Source: Reticulitermes lucifugus
Lineage: Eukaryota; Arthropoda; Insecta; Blattodea; Rhinotermitidae
NCBI GenBank assembly: GCA_026260175.1
Contig: JAKCWW010001022.1
Coordinates: 1,530 to 65,529, forward strand
Length of the DNA: 64,000 nucleotides
Direction: 5' to 3'
How positions within the stretch are numbered: the first letter of the stretch is position 1; each line of letters opens with the position of its first letter. The notes under the pieces were generated by a model. That model was not told where the DNA came from and did not search any database. It saw only the letters and a program-made list of their open reading frames with translations. Positions 24,843-34,639 of this stretch are shown here, one piece after another. The position numbers and the translations under genes were made by a program.

Positions 24843-24930
24843 ACCCCTGATGATGGATAAAGCATAGCCGAAACGTATGTAGGGTGACAATATATATATA
24901 AAAAAGTGCAATATTGTTGGTTTATGTATA
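24843..24930 (+). mobile_element. Penelope-like element 3' end with hammerhead-type core
   Basis: CTGATGA (24847-24853), a 16-base spacer, and GAAAC (24870-24874) keep both conserved hammerhead boxes. The spacer begins TGGAT and ends TAGCC, allowing a weak stem II. Downstream, GTATGTAGGGT and the tail AAGTGCAATATTGTTGGTTTA recur at 26.6 kb (GTGCATTTGTTGGTTTA) and 29.6 kb (GTGCATTTTGTTGGTATA), which defines a repeat family. No reverse transcriptase or GIY-YIG coding sequence was found next to it. Confidence 0.6.
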
Positions 24931-25582
24931 TAATTATCTCAAACATGCACGGTAGGTACAACTTTAAAGTGATCTCCAAATATATTATTACATGGATAAG
25001 AGATACGCCAGTAATATCACAATTATGGACAGTGTTCCGGTATTTTTTGCGTGAAGTTGAGGACCGAATATTTATCTTAAATGCAACGGAGTGGGAAGAA
25101 ATTCAGTATAGGTAGTTTGTACTGAAAACTTTTCGGAAATGTTCTCCATTCATATAACTCCTTCTTTACCGGTATTATACACATTTTTCATCTTTCTCAT
25201 GCCGGCCACAAGCCACACATTTTTCACAATGCACGATCATTTTAATATTTGCGAAGAGTAAAAATTGCTAATATTAAATGTTCTTCATCCTCCTGTTCCT
25301 GCCATTTCTGCGGTTCCAACGAGTGCTTTTTTTTCTCTTCTCAAACACCCTTACAATTTCAGGAATAAATTTAATTTCTACCTATATTCCTCTGTCGTTA
25401 CAACCAATTTTTGTGTATATTATAGGCACTTTAAATCAGATTTATAAGAAAGAGCCTAACGTAAACAAATAGCATGAGAAAATATGTAGATAAGGCCGAA
25501 ATAACACCTCAGTAAAATATATTGTATAATCTATCTTAAACATTTTCCTTCAAAGAGGCTAATTGACCCCCTCTCTAAATTT

Positions 25583-25740
25583 GACAGCCGATATAGCACA
25601 GTCGATACGGTTACGAGGCTACGAGGCAAACGATCCCTGTCAATTTCCAGCTGGGATAGATATTGTCCTCATCTTCGCAACCTCCATCCCTGTTAGATTG
25701 CACACCTAATCTCCAGTCTAATTATCAAAGCACGTTTTTT
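25583..25740 (+). repeat. SINE head, tRNA-derived, family 4
   Basis: GCCGATATAGCACAGTCGATACGG is a degraded box A region of a tRNA-like head. GTCAATTTCCAGC at about 25639 stands where box B (GTTCAATTCCCAGC) is expected. The body after it is not matched elsewhere in the window. Confidence 0.45.
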
Positions 25741-25744
25741 CTTT

Positions 25745-26285
25745 AGAGATAAAGGAACTCAGAGCTGAAACCGACCAGTTATCTCAACATGAAGTATACT
25801 CTCTCATGTCTAGTCGCTTAATTAAGCACGGAGACAAATTTTGCTGTTAGTTTTCAATTCTCTTCTAGCCAATAGTTTTTATGTAATTAACTAATTACTT
25901 TTCTTTAAACCAAATTACTTTCATAATTTACAGAACTAGCTTAATCTTCTACATATTTTGTAAATAATTATTGCAGAATTTTTATCAATTTTTAGGCGTA
26001 CTTGAATGTATATAGGCAACGAAATAGAAGATAAATTTTAACAACAGGGTGCTACTGTCCAGGTTAAAATCTCCAAGCTCAATCAGACCCATCTCTTTCA
26101 GTGGTAAAATTGTATCTTATTTTCCGTAAGTGTGAGGACTGATAATCCGTGGAGCAATCTTTACTGATAGTTATTCAGTTGGTCAAGAAATTATCAACCT
26201 TTCATTTTCTTGGTCACAAGATCCTGCCACTAGTCTATATTCTTAGCTAATCGAATTCATATTTCGTCTCAGTCCTTTCAAGGTC
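25745..26285. other. Unassigned DNA
   Basis: No gene or repeat recognised. Confidence 0.4.

Positions 26286-26288
<3 letters not shown>

Positions 26289-26323
<35 letters not shown>
26289..26323. repeat. (TTA)n microsatellite
   Basis: About eleven pure TTA units. Confidence 0.95.
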
Positions 26324-26565
26324 GACGTTTCACTGGGCTTTATAAGCATATAACGATGATAATACAATGATAATACATTTTGTTATCATCGTTTACGCTT
26401 TAAACTCAAAGATAAAAACAACCTTCGCCAAGACATTTAAAAAAATTGTATGGTTGTATAAACGAAAACAGTGAGTGTTATTACCGCTAATAGAAACTTG
26501 ACATACATTGTGGTGTATATGTGGTGATACCAAATGGATTAGTGAAAGTTGAAGTGAACGTTACC

Positions 26566-26650
26566 TTGAATCCATGATGAAGCCGAAACATATGTAGGGT
26601 TAGTGGACATGCTTAAGAATAAAGTGCATTTGTTGGTTTAATTGTTAAGT
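26566..26650 (+). mobile_element. Penelope-like element 3' end, shortened hammerhead-type core
   Basis: ATGATGA (26574-26580) stands in place of CTGATGA. GAAAC follows after only four bases (26585-26589), so stem II is missing. The flank CATATGTAGGGTTAGTGG and tail AAAGTGCATTTGTTGGTTTA match the copy at 24.85 kb closely. It is a decayed member of that family and should not be catalytic. Confidence 0.55.
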
Positions 26651-26932
26651 AATTCTCTGAATGATTCGGAGATTATTTCAGTTGCCCCTATTATTAGCTA
26701 TATTACTTTTGCTTTTACATTCCACATATGCTGTATTTCTATTGAAAGGTCTTTATAATTTAAAATATTTGCTGCTTCTTTCTTGATCACATTTCTGTTA
26801 TGATATTGCCATGTCTATTAACAGACATGCTCCTTTTCACTATCAGGTATTCTGGTGTCCGACTTATCTTTAGGAAGAATTTTGTCAGAATATGCGTGTT
26901 GATTCCGTAATCCTTTTACCTACCTTCACTAC

Positions 26933-26956
26933 TTATTATTATTATTATTATTATTT
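26933..26956. repeat. (TTA)n microsatellite
   Basis: Eight TTA units. Confidence 0.9.
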
Positions 26957-27081
26957 TCACATATGTTCCCATGTTTACAAGAGTCCCTGCCTTAATTTTC
27001 TCAGAGAGATATTTTGTCTTCATTACACGTCTCCTGCATGCTTGTTAACGTACCATCTTCCAATCACCCTGCTTTATTCTA

Positions 27082-27245
27082 ACAGGGGTCGACTCAGCCT
27101 CCAACAGAAATGAGTACCATGGATATCTCCTGGGGGTAAAGGCAGCCGGTGCATAGGGCTAACAACATTATCACCTTCATGTGCTGATTGTCTAGAAATT
27201 CTGGAAACCTCAACATCCTGGAACTCTAACGGAGGCCGTATTCTA
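27082..27245 (+). repeat. SINE body, family 1
   Basis: GGGTCGACTCAGCC, then AGAAATGAGTACCATGG, CTCCTGGGGGTAAAGGCAGCC and GGTGCATAGGGCTAAC, match the minus-strand SINE at 241-500. The last part, gaaattctggaaacctcaacatcctgg, extends beyond what survives there. The head with box A and box B is absent. Confidence 0.6.
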
Positions 27246-27249
27246 ACAT

Positions 27250-29215
27250 TCTAATAATATGTGGTAAAGAACACATATTGTACATTTCCTCAATACGAAA
27301 TATTCTAATTGTTGCCGTATATTTCTTGCTCTTATCAATAAATGCTCTCCTTTTTTCTAAATACTACTTTCCTGTGCTACTGAATTTCTCCTACAAACCC
27401 CGAGAGACCGAGTTTCATTTTCATACAAAAATACGCAATTATAATTTTAATATTTATATTTTTTACTACAGGGAGAGACAATAAATTCTGAACTTGTTGT
27501 TAGCAAACCGTCCCCGAACTTCATCTGTCCAAAAGATATGCAAAAATTCTAAGATTTACTGTTCCCAAAGGCTCTGCTTTAACGATGACACACTGTCGAA
27601 GGATTTATTCAGTGCAATTATTAGGCTTTATATGATTCGTCCTGAATTCTTATGACAAGATATGAACCTATGTTTTTTCTTCTCTGTGTTTATTTTTAGA
27701 TCAGTGTCCTTGGTAGCGTATGATATAAATTCTTTGTAATAACTTTGCGAAACATTTAGAGACTTTACGTGCTCGAAACTGGAGTATGAGTTTCTCCTGT
27801 ATTCTCATCCATCATTCTTAGATCCTGAAGAAGAAGAAGAAGAAGAAGAAGAAGAAGAAGAAATTGCAGCCTTTTTAATATGAGAACCTCCATTTATTAC
27901 GGGGAAAAAACACATTGAATACATTGAATAGCTTTGAAGGTGCCCACCCGTCCTTCTGGTTAGTAGGTTGGAGTCAAGGCAGAGCGTTGTGGTGTGAATA
28001 AGAACAGATGATGGGAAGTGGAATGCCTCTGATTATGCACCAAACAAAGAATTTGAGCATTTGCTTGGTTTACGCTGAATTTTTATGTTTGAATTAATTG
28101 GGATTGATTAAAGAGAAATTCTTGTAAGTTTTGGAGAAATGGAGCGCAATTTAAACACGAATTTTGTAATAAATTATTAAAATTTTATTTCATGCCACAT
28201 GGCAGACACCGTGTCTCCATCAAAAAGAGAGTTTTATTAACGAAATGTGGAGAAGTACGCGCTGTATATTGTGATAATCATATACGAAACACATAAATAC
28301 ACTCTGTGGACAAAACGTAGAGCCGACTGGTTCAGTGGGTAAATGTGGTTTCAGTCTAAGCTAGCATTTGGAAAGTAATAATAGTAGCTGACGATTAGCA
28401 AATAGCTTACCATTCGGCCCACTTACTGCACAGAATGAACTTAGAAACTTGTGAAGCTAAGAGCGTCTGCGTGCTTCTTTAAATGAAATGTACAGTGGAG
28501 TGTGATGAATGCACATTTGCTGCACCGAAACAGAAGAGGAGGCATAGACATTATACTAACGTATTCTACTGCGGTCAGGAAAAGAAGTGTTGGGAATGAC
28601 GTCACTCGACACGAATGTTGATAGTGATGACCACGTAATAACCTTCGCCAGCGACAGGCGCTGTGGACTCCTTGACTTAGACCAGGCGAACACGAGAGGA
28701 GCAAAACATGAGGGGAAATTTCGAGTCCAAGTAGTACCTCCATCCACGGAAATTCTTTCCGTCACATCAGTATATTTTATTTAAGCATGCTGTCAGTACC
28801 TCAGACTATTTGGCGTCGAATGACTGGATGATAACGAATAACAAATTAGAAGCGATATGCAGGGAAGAGGCTATGACTTAAGTTAAAATACTATCGCCTA
28901 CCACAAAAGTTTAATCAGAATATTCGGTATTTAGCCGCTGCCTGACACATTCTTCCTCACCCACCTATGCTTTATGTTAAACAGCCCAAAAAACTTTTCG
29001 CTAGCGACGGTTATCACAAAATTATCACTGCCAGAACTCGTATGAAAATAATGGCTAGAGAACTGCATGGAAATATAGGGAAGTACGCTGGGTAGGAAAA
29101 TGTAAACAGCTCGAGCGGGATGTCGAGACGGTCGATCAATAAGACACTTTACTTGCCTGGAATATAGCATGTTGGAAATATTGCAGAGCAGCCACTGAAG
29201 AATCAATTCTGGCTG
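27250..29215. other. Unassigned DNA
   Basis: No gene recognised. Overlapping short frames on both strands at 28441-28784 have no domain. Confidence 0.4.
27828..27862. repeat. (GAA)n microsatellite
   Basis: About eleven GAA units; all purines on the plus strand. Confidence 0.95.
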
Positions 29216-29221
29216 GTTGAA

Positions 29222-29521
29222 AAATGGTAAGGTAAAGGTAAAGTTTTCCCTGTGTACGCCATAAAGGCGTGTAGGAATAGAGTTATAGCTCCACTCATTC
29301 TTAACCTCAACACTAGTTGGAGATGAGCGGCTAACTTCACGCCCTGGCCGCTTTCCGCTGGGAAAGGGCCCCTGAACCCATTAAATAGGAGGCCGAATGG
29401 GTCACACAGCTAGCCTGGACGTTTCAGAAAAGAGAAAAATCTCTTGCGTCTACCGGGATTCGAACCTCGGACCGTCAAGCCCGTAGCCTAGTTTCTGTGC
29501 CGACTACGCTAACCCGGCTCA
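29222..29521 (-). repeat. tRNA-derived SINE, family 2, near full length
   Basis: On the minus strand it begins GAGCCGGGTTAGCGTAGTCGG (box A inside). Box B, GAGGTTCGAATCCCGG, follows about 45 bases on. The body includes GACCCATTCGGCCTCC, gggaaagcggccagggcg and gttgaggttaagaatgagtgg. It ends in a CTTTACCTTTACCTTACC tail, the complement of ggtaaggtaaaggtaaag at 29227. Both polymerase III boxes look well kept, so this is one of the better SINE copies in the window. Related fragments lie at 4.6 kb and 62.8 kb. Confidence 0.85.
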
Positions 29522-29614
29522 ATGTTGCCAAATGGACTATCGTTAAATAATAGGTGACACCAGTTTAAAATTAACCTAGCTTACAATAATTAGTTCAAGG
29601 AATCTTAAGTCTTA

Positions 29615-29728
29615 AAAACCCCTGATGATGGCTCCTAGGAGCTGAAACGCGTTGGGTAAAAATCATAATATAAGGAGCTGATTTACACCTTATAATTTGT
29701 GCATTTTGTTGGTATATATTTTAAATAG
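29615..29728 (+). mobile_element. Penelope-like element 3' end with intact hammerhead-type core
   Basis: CTGATGA (29622-29628) and GAAAC (29644-29648) are both exact. Between them TGGCTCCTAGGAGCT folds as a four-to-five-pair stem (GCTC/GAGC) closed by CTAG, giving a convincing stem II. The bases after GAAAC (GCGTTGGGTA) leave only a very short possible stem III with a GUA cleavage triplet. A short stem III is common in hammerheads of Penelope-like elements. The tail GTGCATTTTGTTGGTATATA links it to the copies at 24.9 and 26.6 kb. It follows a SINE directly, and no coding part is present. Confidence 0.68.
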
Positions 29729-29959
29729 TTCAAGGAAGTTAATTAATTATATCTGACACCCTGAAAAGTTAATTGACCTGTGACAGGGAGTCGAAAAACG
29801 GACCTGACATAACATGAACAATATTTTACGCTGACTTGCGACGTACATGCAGCCGTTATAAAAATATCCGTAGACAGACATAGGCTGTTGTTTGGTCCGG
29901 GAACCATATAGGGCAGGTGTACAAGTTGTCGCACAAAAAACTTTCGACATTTAGGCCTA

Positions 29960-30445
29960 CCCTAAATACAGGACACTTCTATGAGGTGTCACACAGATTC
30001 TTGCCACCAGGACCAGGGCTCTACAATATGTAGTACAAACTGCTTGCCACAAGAATCATATCTACAGGACAGATGGCATACGAGTACAAACTGCTTGTCA
30101 TGAGAAACATATGTATTAGCATAAGCGTAACTTGGCTAATAACTTTGGGGGAACAAAATCAACCATGGGTACTAGGAACTTTAATTTACGAAGCATTCAA
30201 ACGCAACTTTTTGCCTTTTTTCTGTTTTTACACCACCCACATTGTTGTTTAGAAAATATTTCTATTTTTATTTGTCCCTCTTCAAATCAGTAGCCAAAAA
30301 AAAATATTCTTTGGTAGAAAAAATATTGGAGGGGTGTTCTCCCCCTTTCACCCCCAAATTACGCCTGTGTGTACAGGACAGTACTACGAGGTGCCTTACA
30401 AATTACGTGTCACTAGAACCGCGTATGTATAGGGAATATGTTGGC
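29960..30445. repeat. Diverged tandem repeat interrupted by a MITE
   Basis: A phrase of roughly 55-60 bases recurs: ACAGGACA, then a variable part with tcacaca or gtacaaa, CTTGCCAC, AGAA(A/C)C and ATATGTA. Copies start near 29966, 30026 (split) and 30064, and again at 30373 after a foreign insert. The units differ considerably, so the array is old or under little homogenisation. Confidence 0.55.
30120..30369. mobile_element. hAT-like MITE
   Basis: The left end CATAAGCGTAACTTGG and the complement of the right end, CACAGGCGTAATTTGG, form 16-base terminal inverted repeats with three differences. This resembles the CAGNGGCGTAA termini of many hAT elements. The flanking eight bases, TGTATTAG (30112-30119) and TGTACAGG (30370-30377), agree at five positions. 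The right flank continues the tandem repeat unit (atatgtacaggac), as expected if the element landed inside it. The 250-base interior has no coding frame. Confidence 0.6.
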
Positions 30446-30449
30446 ATTG

Positions 30450-32790
30450 TGTGACACAAGCTGTCTTGTCTACGCCATTCTCTTACACTAGCGCAAGACC
30501 CTTTGAAATTACGTTGGTAAAATGTTATTTTATCTTATATTTACCAGCGCTGTCAACATCACAAATTCTAAATAGCATAGGATTGTGTGTTATATAGTGA
30601 ATAATGAATTGGAAAATATGAGGAAGGAAGCTTCAGGGATCTGGTCTGATGTAGCCTACTGTTCAGAAATGTCTTTAGAGGGACCTAGGAAAGTAATAAA
30701 AGAATCAACATAACCAGTCTGTGCGTCGAGATCCAAAGCCGGGTGCTCTCAAACATGAAGCAAGAGAATTATCAGGTTGAAGGTGGTCATGTATTCATAC
30801 TTGGACAAGTTGATTTTATTTCACTGTGTTCCATTGTTTACAGAATTAAGCGTGTGGAAAATTTTTAATCACGATTTCCTTACAGTAGTTAAAATTGAGT
30901 TAAGGTTTTTGAAAGCTGTCCATTAGACTTTTATGAAAAACACGGTTTGAAACAGACAAAGGAAATCTCATTTTAGATCTCAAATTTACTATGCCATTAA
31001 TTTGAGGGGTCAGTGCTTAACTGGCCCTATGATAGAATTTGTTCAGAAATAACAGCCAGGCGAAGCTCTTAGTGCTTAGCGAGAGGCTTCTGAGAAAAAC
31101 TAAAAAATGCAGGCTGTGTAAGATTTCACGGAATTCTCAGGTACTTTCCGCGATTAAAAAAAATTATGTCTTCCATATATTTTGTAATTTCTGTTATAAA
31201 ATTTCATAAACCATTTTCCAATAAATAGCAAAGCTCTTCAATTCTTATGGAGAGATAGTCATGTAGGTAATTCCAACGATTATAATTCAACCCATTATTT
31301 ACTCATACTCATACACACATACACGCATGAATGCATATAAACCTAGAGACACATATATGCACTTAAACTTCTATATGTGTATAAATTAGGCAACCGTTTC
31401 ACATATTTCAATTTTAAAAACGTGTAATGATGGATAGCTCTTACCCACTGTAATTTTGTACTAATTAATTATTAATGGATCCCTCTGTACTATGTTACGT
31501 TCCTTATGCTTTGTAATTGGAAATGTACTCAGGATACATCTTACTTATACCCATAAGTGTACCTGAATATTTATTATTTGAAACATTATGTCAGAAGTAC
31601 GCGGTAGTAGCGAACCAGTTTAAGACAATGTAGCACTTATTGGTTTACACGGTAAATGTCTTCGGAATTGAACTTAGACATCTGAAGGGTGCTGTGTGAA
31701 GGGTAACGACGTAACAATTAAGAATGCCGCCTTCTGACTTGTAAGGCCGTGTAGTTTCGCATTCAAACACATGAGTTACGGAGGGAACTGCTGTCAGGGT
31801 CTTCTGGGTCGAAACTGAATGCTAGGCAACAAATTACTATGAAACGTCGTTAAACCTGTATATTTATAAATTTACACGACATCACACATCGGAAGAAAAT
31901 ATAAACTGCAGTTTCATACATAAATGTATATATGTGTATGTATGTATGTATGTACGTATGTAATACAGGGAGTTCAATTGAAAACCGAATCCAGTGGCAT
32001 GGCAAGTTTAGCGTCTTTACATTTCCTCAAATTATATATATATATCTGTAACTTACCACATATTAGAGTAGGTCTTGGAAACGAGCTCCTGCAACTCCTT
32101 CAACACACTTGACACGCCAGGTGAAGAGACTGTTAAATAATCTATGAAGTTCTTTTCCACAAATTGGTGTGTTTACTGTACATTGAATCACTTTAATCAA
32201 AGAGTATGGTTTAATCTGCTGTCTGTAACAGATATGTGAAAAGCACCGTAAGGTTTTCTCTTATTCGTGGGTATTCAGTACTGTTTAATACAGAGGATTT
32301 TTATTGTGAAAATTTGTATAAGAAAAAATTTTACGAAAAGCGTAGTAGGAAATTTAGACTGTTTTCCGGTGTTTCAGCTCCTTCAAAATCAATTATGTCT
32401 GGCAGGTGAAGGAGGTCTAACATTCTTTAAGTTATATTATATGTGTTAATCGTACATGCGGAAATGTAAGTCCGTCAAGTTTACGGTGCCTCTGGTTTCG
32501 ATTTTCAGTTGAATTCCTTGTAATGTTTTCTATTTTTAAATCCAGGTCTAACAATTTACTTTCGGATTACAGTACTGAAACAGGACCGTTTTAAAGAGAA
32601 AGTATTTAGAATTTGAAGGAAGCGATAATGTCAATAGAGAAAATGCAAGAGAACTTGTCAAATACAACCGGTGCAATGCACTTTATTAGATGGAGTAAAA
32701 TTTTATTTTATTTTTATAATTATCAATACGTTACAGTCTTAACGTTATCAAATTTAGGCAAATGTAAATCGATATTAATGTTATCAATTT
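30450..32790. other. Unassigned DNA
   Basis: No gene recognised. A (TATG)n microsatellite lies at 31930-31962. Around 31710-31780 a stretch vaguely resembles a tRNA-derived head, but boxes A and B are too poor to call. Confidence 0.4.
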
Positions 32791-32796
32791 TAGTAC

Positions 32797-32958
32797 TAAT
32801 AGTACTACCGTTGTTAGTAGTAATAGTGGTGGTGGTGGTGATGGTTATGGTGTTGAAGGCGGTTATGGTGTTCTTGGTGGTGGTGGTGGTGATGATGGTT
32901 GTAGTGGTGGTGTTAGCAGTGTTGGTAGTAGTTATAGTGGTTGTAGTGGTAGTAGCAA
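32797..32958. repeat. Imperfect (GTN)n triplet tract
   Basis: For about 160 bases nearly every third position begins a GTN or related triplet (GTT, GTA, GTG, ATG), with stretches of pure GGT. Read in frame it gives a run of valines and methionines within a 124-codon frame at 32613-32987, but no domain flanks it. It is best read as a decaying trinucleotide microsatellite rather than a protein. Confidence 0.8.
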
Positions 32959-32989
32959 TATTTTTCATTCTGGAAAGAACTATTTAATC

Positions 32990-34145
32990 TGAAGGCCTAT
33001 GTGTTAAATTTTTCTCCTTACATGACCTCAAGTTTCGCATTGACAGCATGTGAGTGTTCCTGACGTGTAAGCAGTACATCCTACAGAGCTGGTACATATG
33101 GTCCAGATCTGTCTCCATTCCAGAAGTCACGCCTATGTGCAATTGATCATTAATTACCCTCGTCTTCTTTCTGACATTCTACAAAAAATGCTTAAAATAA
33201 ATGTGAATATTTTCCAACATTTTCCACCATCAGCTTAGCAGGTTGAAAAAAAAGTGGGGATAGGATCTGTCACAATTGCCCTTCAGCCATGTTGTACTGA
33301 TTGTGAAAAAAAGTAACACGTTGGTTTGATCTCTAGTAGTACAAAGGGCATTATTATTTTAGCGAAAGTCCACAAAACCTTTAAAACCTAAAAGACGACA
33401 CAAAGAGAGACTGTGGTTATTTCATAAGCCTAATTTGATTCCTTCAAAAAGGAAAGTACTAAGTAATTACGACCGGTTGAGAATGATAAACAAGTCATTA
33501 AAGTGCTGAATGAATTGTGGCTGATTTCTAAATGTATCATGTCCCCTATATCATTCACTTGGTTCACATCTGCCGGTTAGCGAAGCGAAGCGATGTGGCA
33601 GTGTACGAGCAGGCAGGCAAGTTCCACATTGTCGTGATTACCATGGCCTTCGCCATTGACCACAAGACCAGTAAGCGTGTAATTCGTTCTACAATGTCTG
33701 CTGCAGACCTTGAGCCAGGTGCATGGACGGATCGGGAGGCCGTACATGGGTTTTACTTCATTTCACTTTTGTTAGAGGTCGAGTTACAGCTGTAAAAAAA
33801 GATTAAAGAGATTCCTGGAAAGAACCATGCAACTGAGTGTATTTTTGGCTTCAAACTTTTTTAAATATTACATAAAAAATTCCGTGATTTATTATTAAAA
33901 TCCATAGCATTAATTTATGTTAACAGAACCATTTGCTTCTAATGGGCTGCACTTTCTAAGTATATACACCAGGCCGCATTATATGTGGTCACCTTCATTT
34001 TCATTTGACATGTTTGTGCAGGTTCGTTTGAAGGTTCCATGCCGTAAGAAGAGTGCTATATTAATTTGGGCTGTAGATTAAAACTGTAGAGTAGAGGACT
34101 TTCAAATGTAAGAGAAGCCATACTGCAGGTATAAGAAATACATAT
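32990..34145. other. Unassigned DNA with a GC-richer patch
   Basis: No gene recognised. About 33560-33780 is clearly richer in G, C and CpG than its flanks and holds an 87-codon frame (33532-33795) that I do not recognise. It might be an old exon, a SINE body or another repeat. Confidence 0.35.
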
Positions 34146-34159
34146 GTAAATCATAAAGG

Positions 34160-34345
34160 GAAGAGACAACTTGGAAGAAATAGACGTGACTGGAATGATA
34201 AGATTAAAAGCGCTTTAGATAAATCTGGTGTGATCATGTGGATTGGGTTAGTGTGGACAAGACTGTAACCAGTGAAGTGCCTTTGTGAATATCTTTATGT
34301 ACTTTCAGGTTTCATAAAATTCTGGGAAGTTTCTTGACTAGTTTA
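34160..34345 (+). repeat. LINE ORF2 C-terminal and 3' end, diverged
   Basis: Broken frames keep traces of the family signatures, such as WIGLVWTR where WIDLAQDRD is expected. The 3' block follows: GGTTTCATAAAATTCTGGGAAG then tttcttgactag. It runs directly into an oppositely oriented LINE fragment. Confidence 0.45.
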
Positions 34346-34384
34346 ATTTGTCATGAAGGATTCTTTTTCAAGGAATTACTCAAA

Positions 34385-34635
34385 TGTGCACTTTTTATCT
34401 CATCCATTCGTGCTACATGCCCAGCTTGTCTTCTTTATTGGAGCGCCCCAATAATAATGGAGAGGATTACACATTATGACGCTTCTCTTTTATGCAACTC
34501 TTTTTATCCTGTTGTTACTTTCTTTCTCTTAGGTAGAAATATTCTCCTTAGCACCCTGTTCTCAGACGCTCAAACTTTTGTTCTTTTCTTAAGTCAAGAC
34601 AGATGACGTTTCATACCCATACGTATCCTATTGTA
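34385..34635 (-). repeat. LINE ORF2 internal fragment
   Basis: The plus-strand text TTCGTGCTACATGCCCAGC, gttactttctttctcttagg, AAATATTCTCCTTAGCACCC and tctcagacgctcaaac is the complement of the part of ORF2 just before the C-terminal block. It resembles the pieces at 12.3 kb and 2.4 kb. Confidence 0.65.
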
Positions 34636-34639
34636 AGAC

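Noticed and set aside
32613-32987. 124-codon valine-rich open frame
   Set aside because: The frame is produced by a trinucleotide tract and has no flanking domain or signal features. The complementary strand gives an equally open threonine-rich frame.
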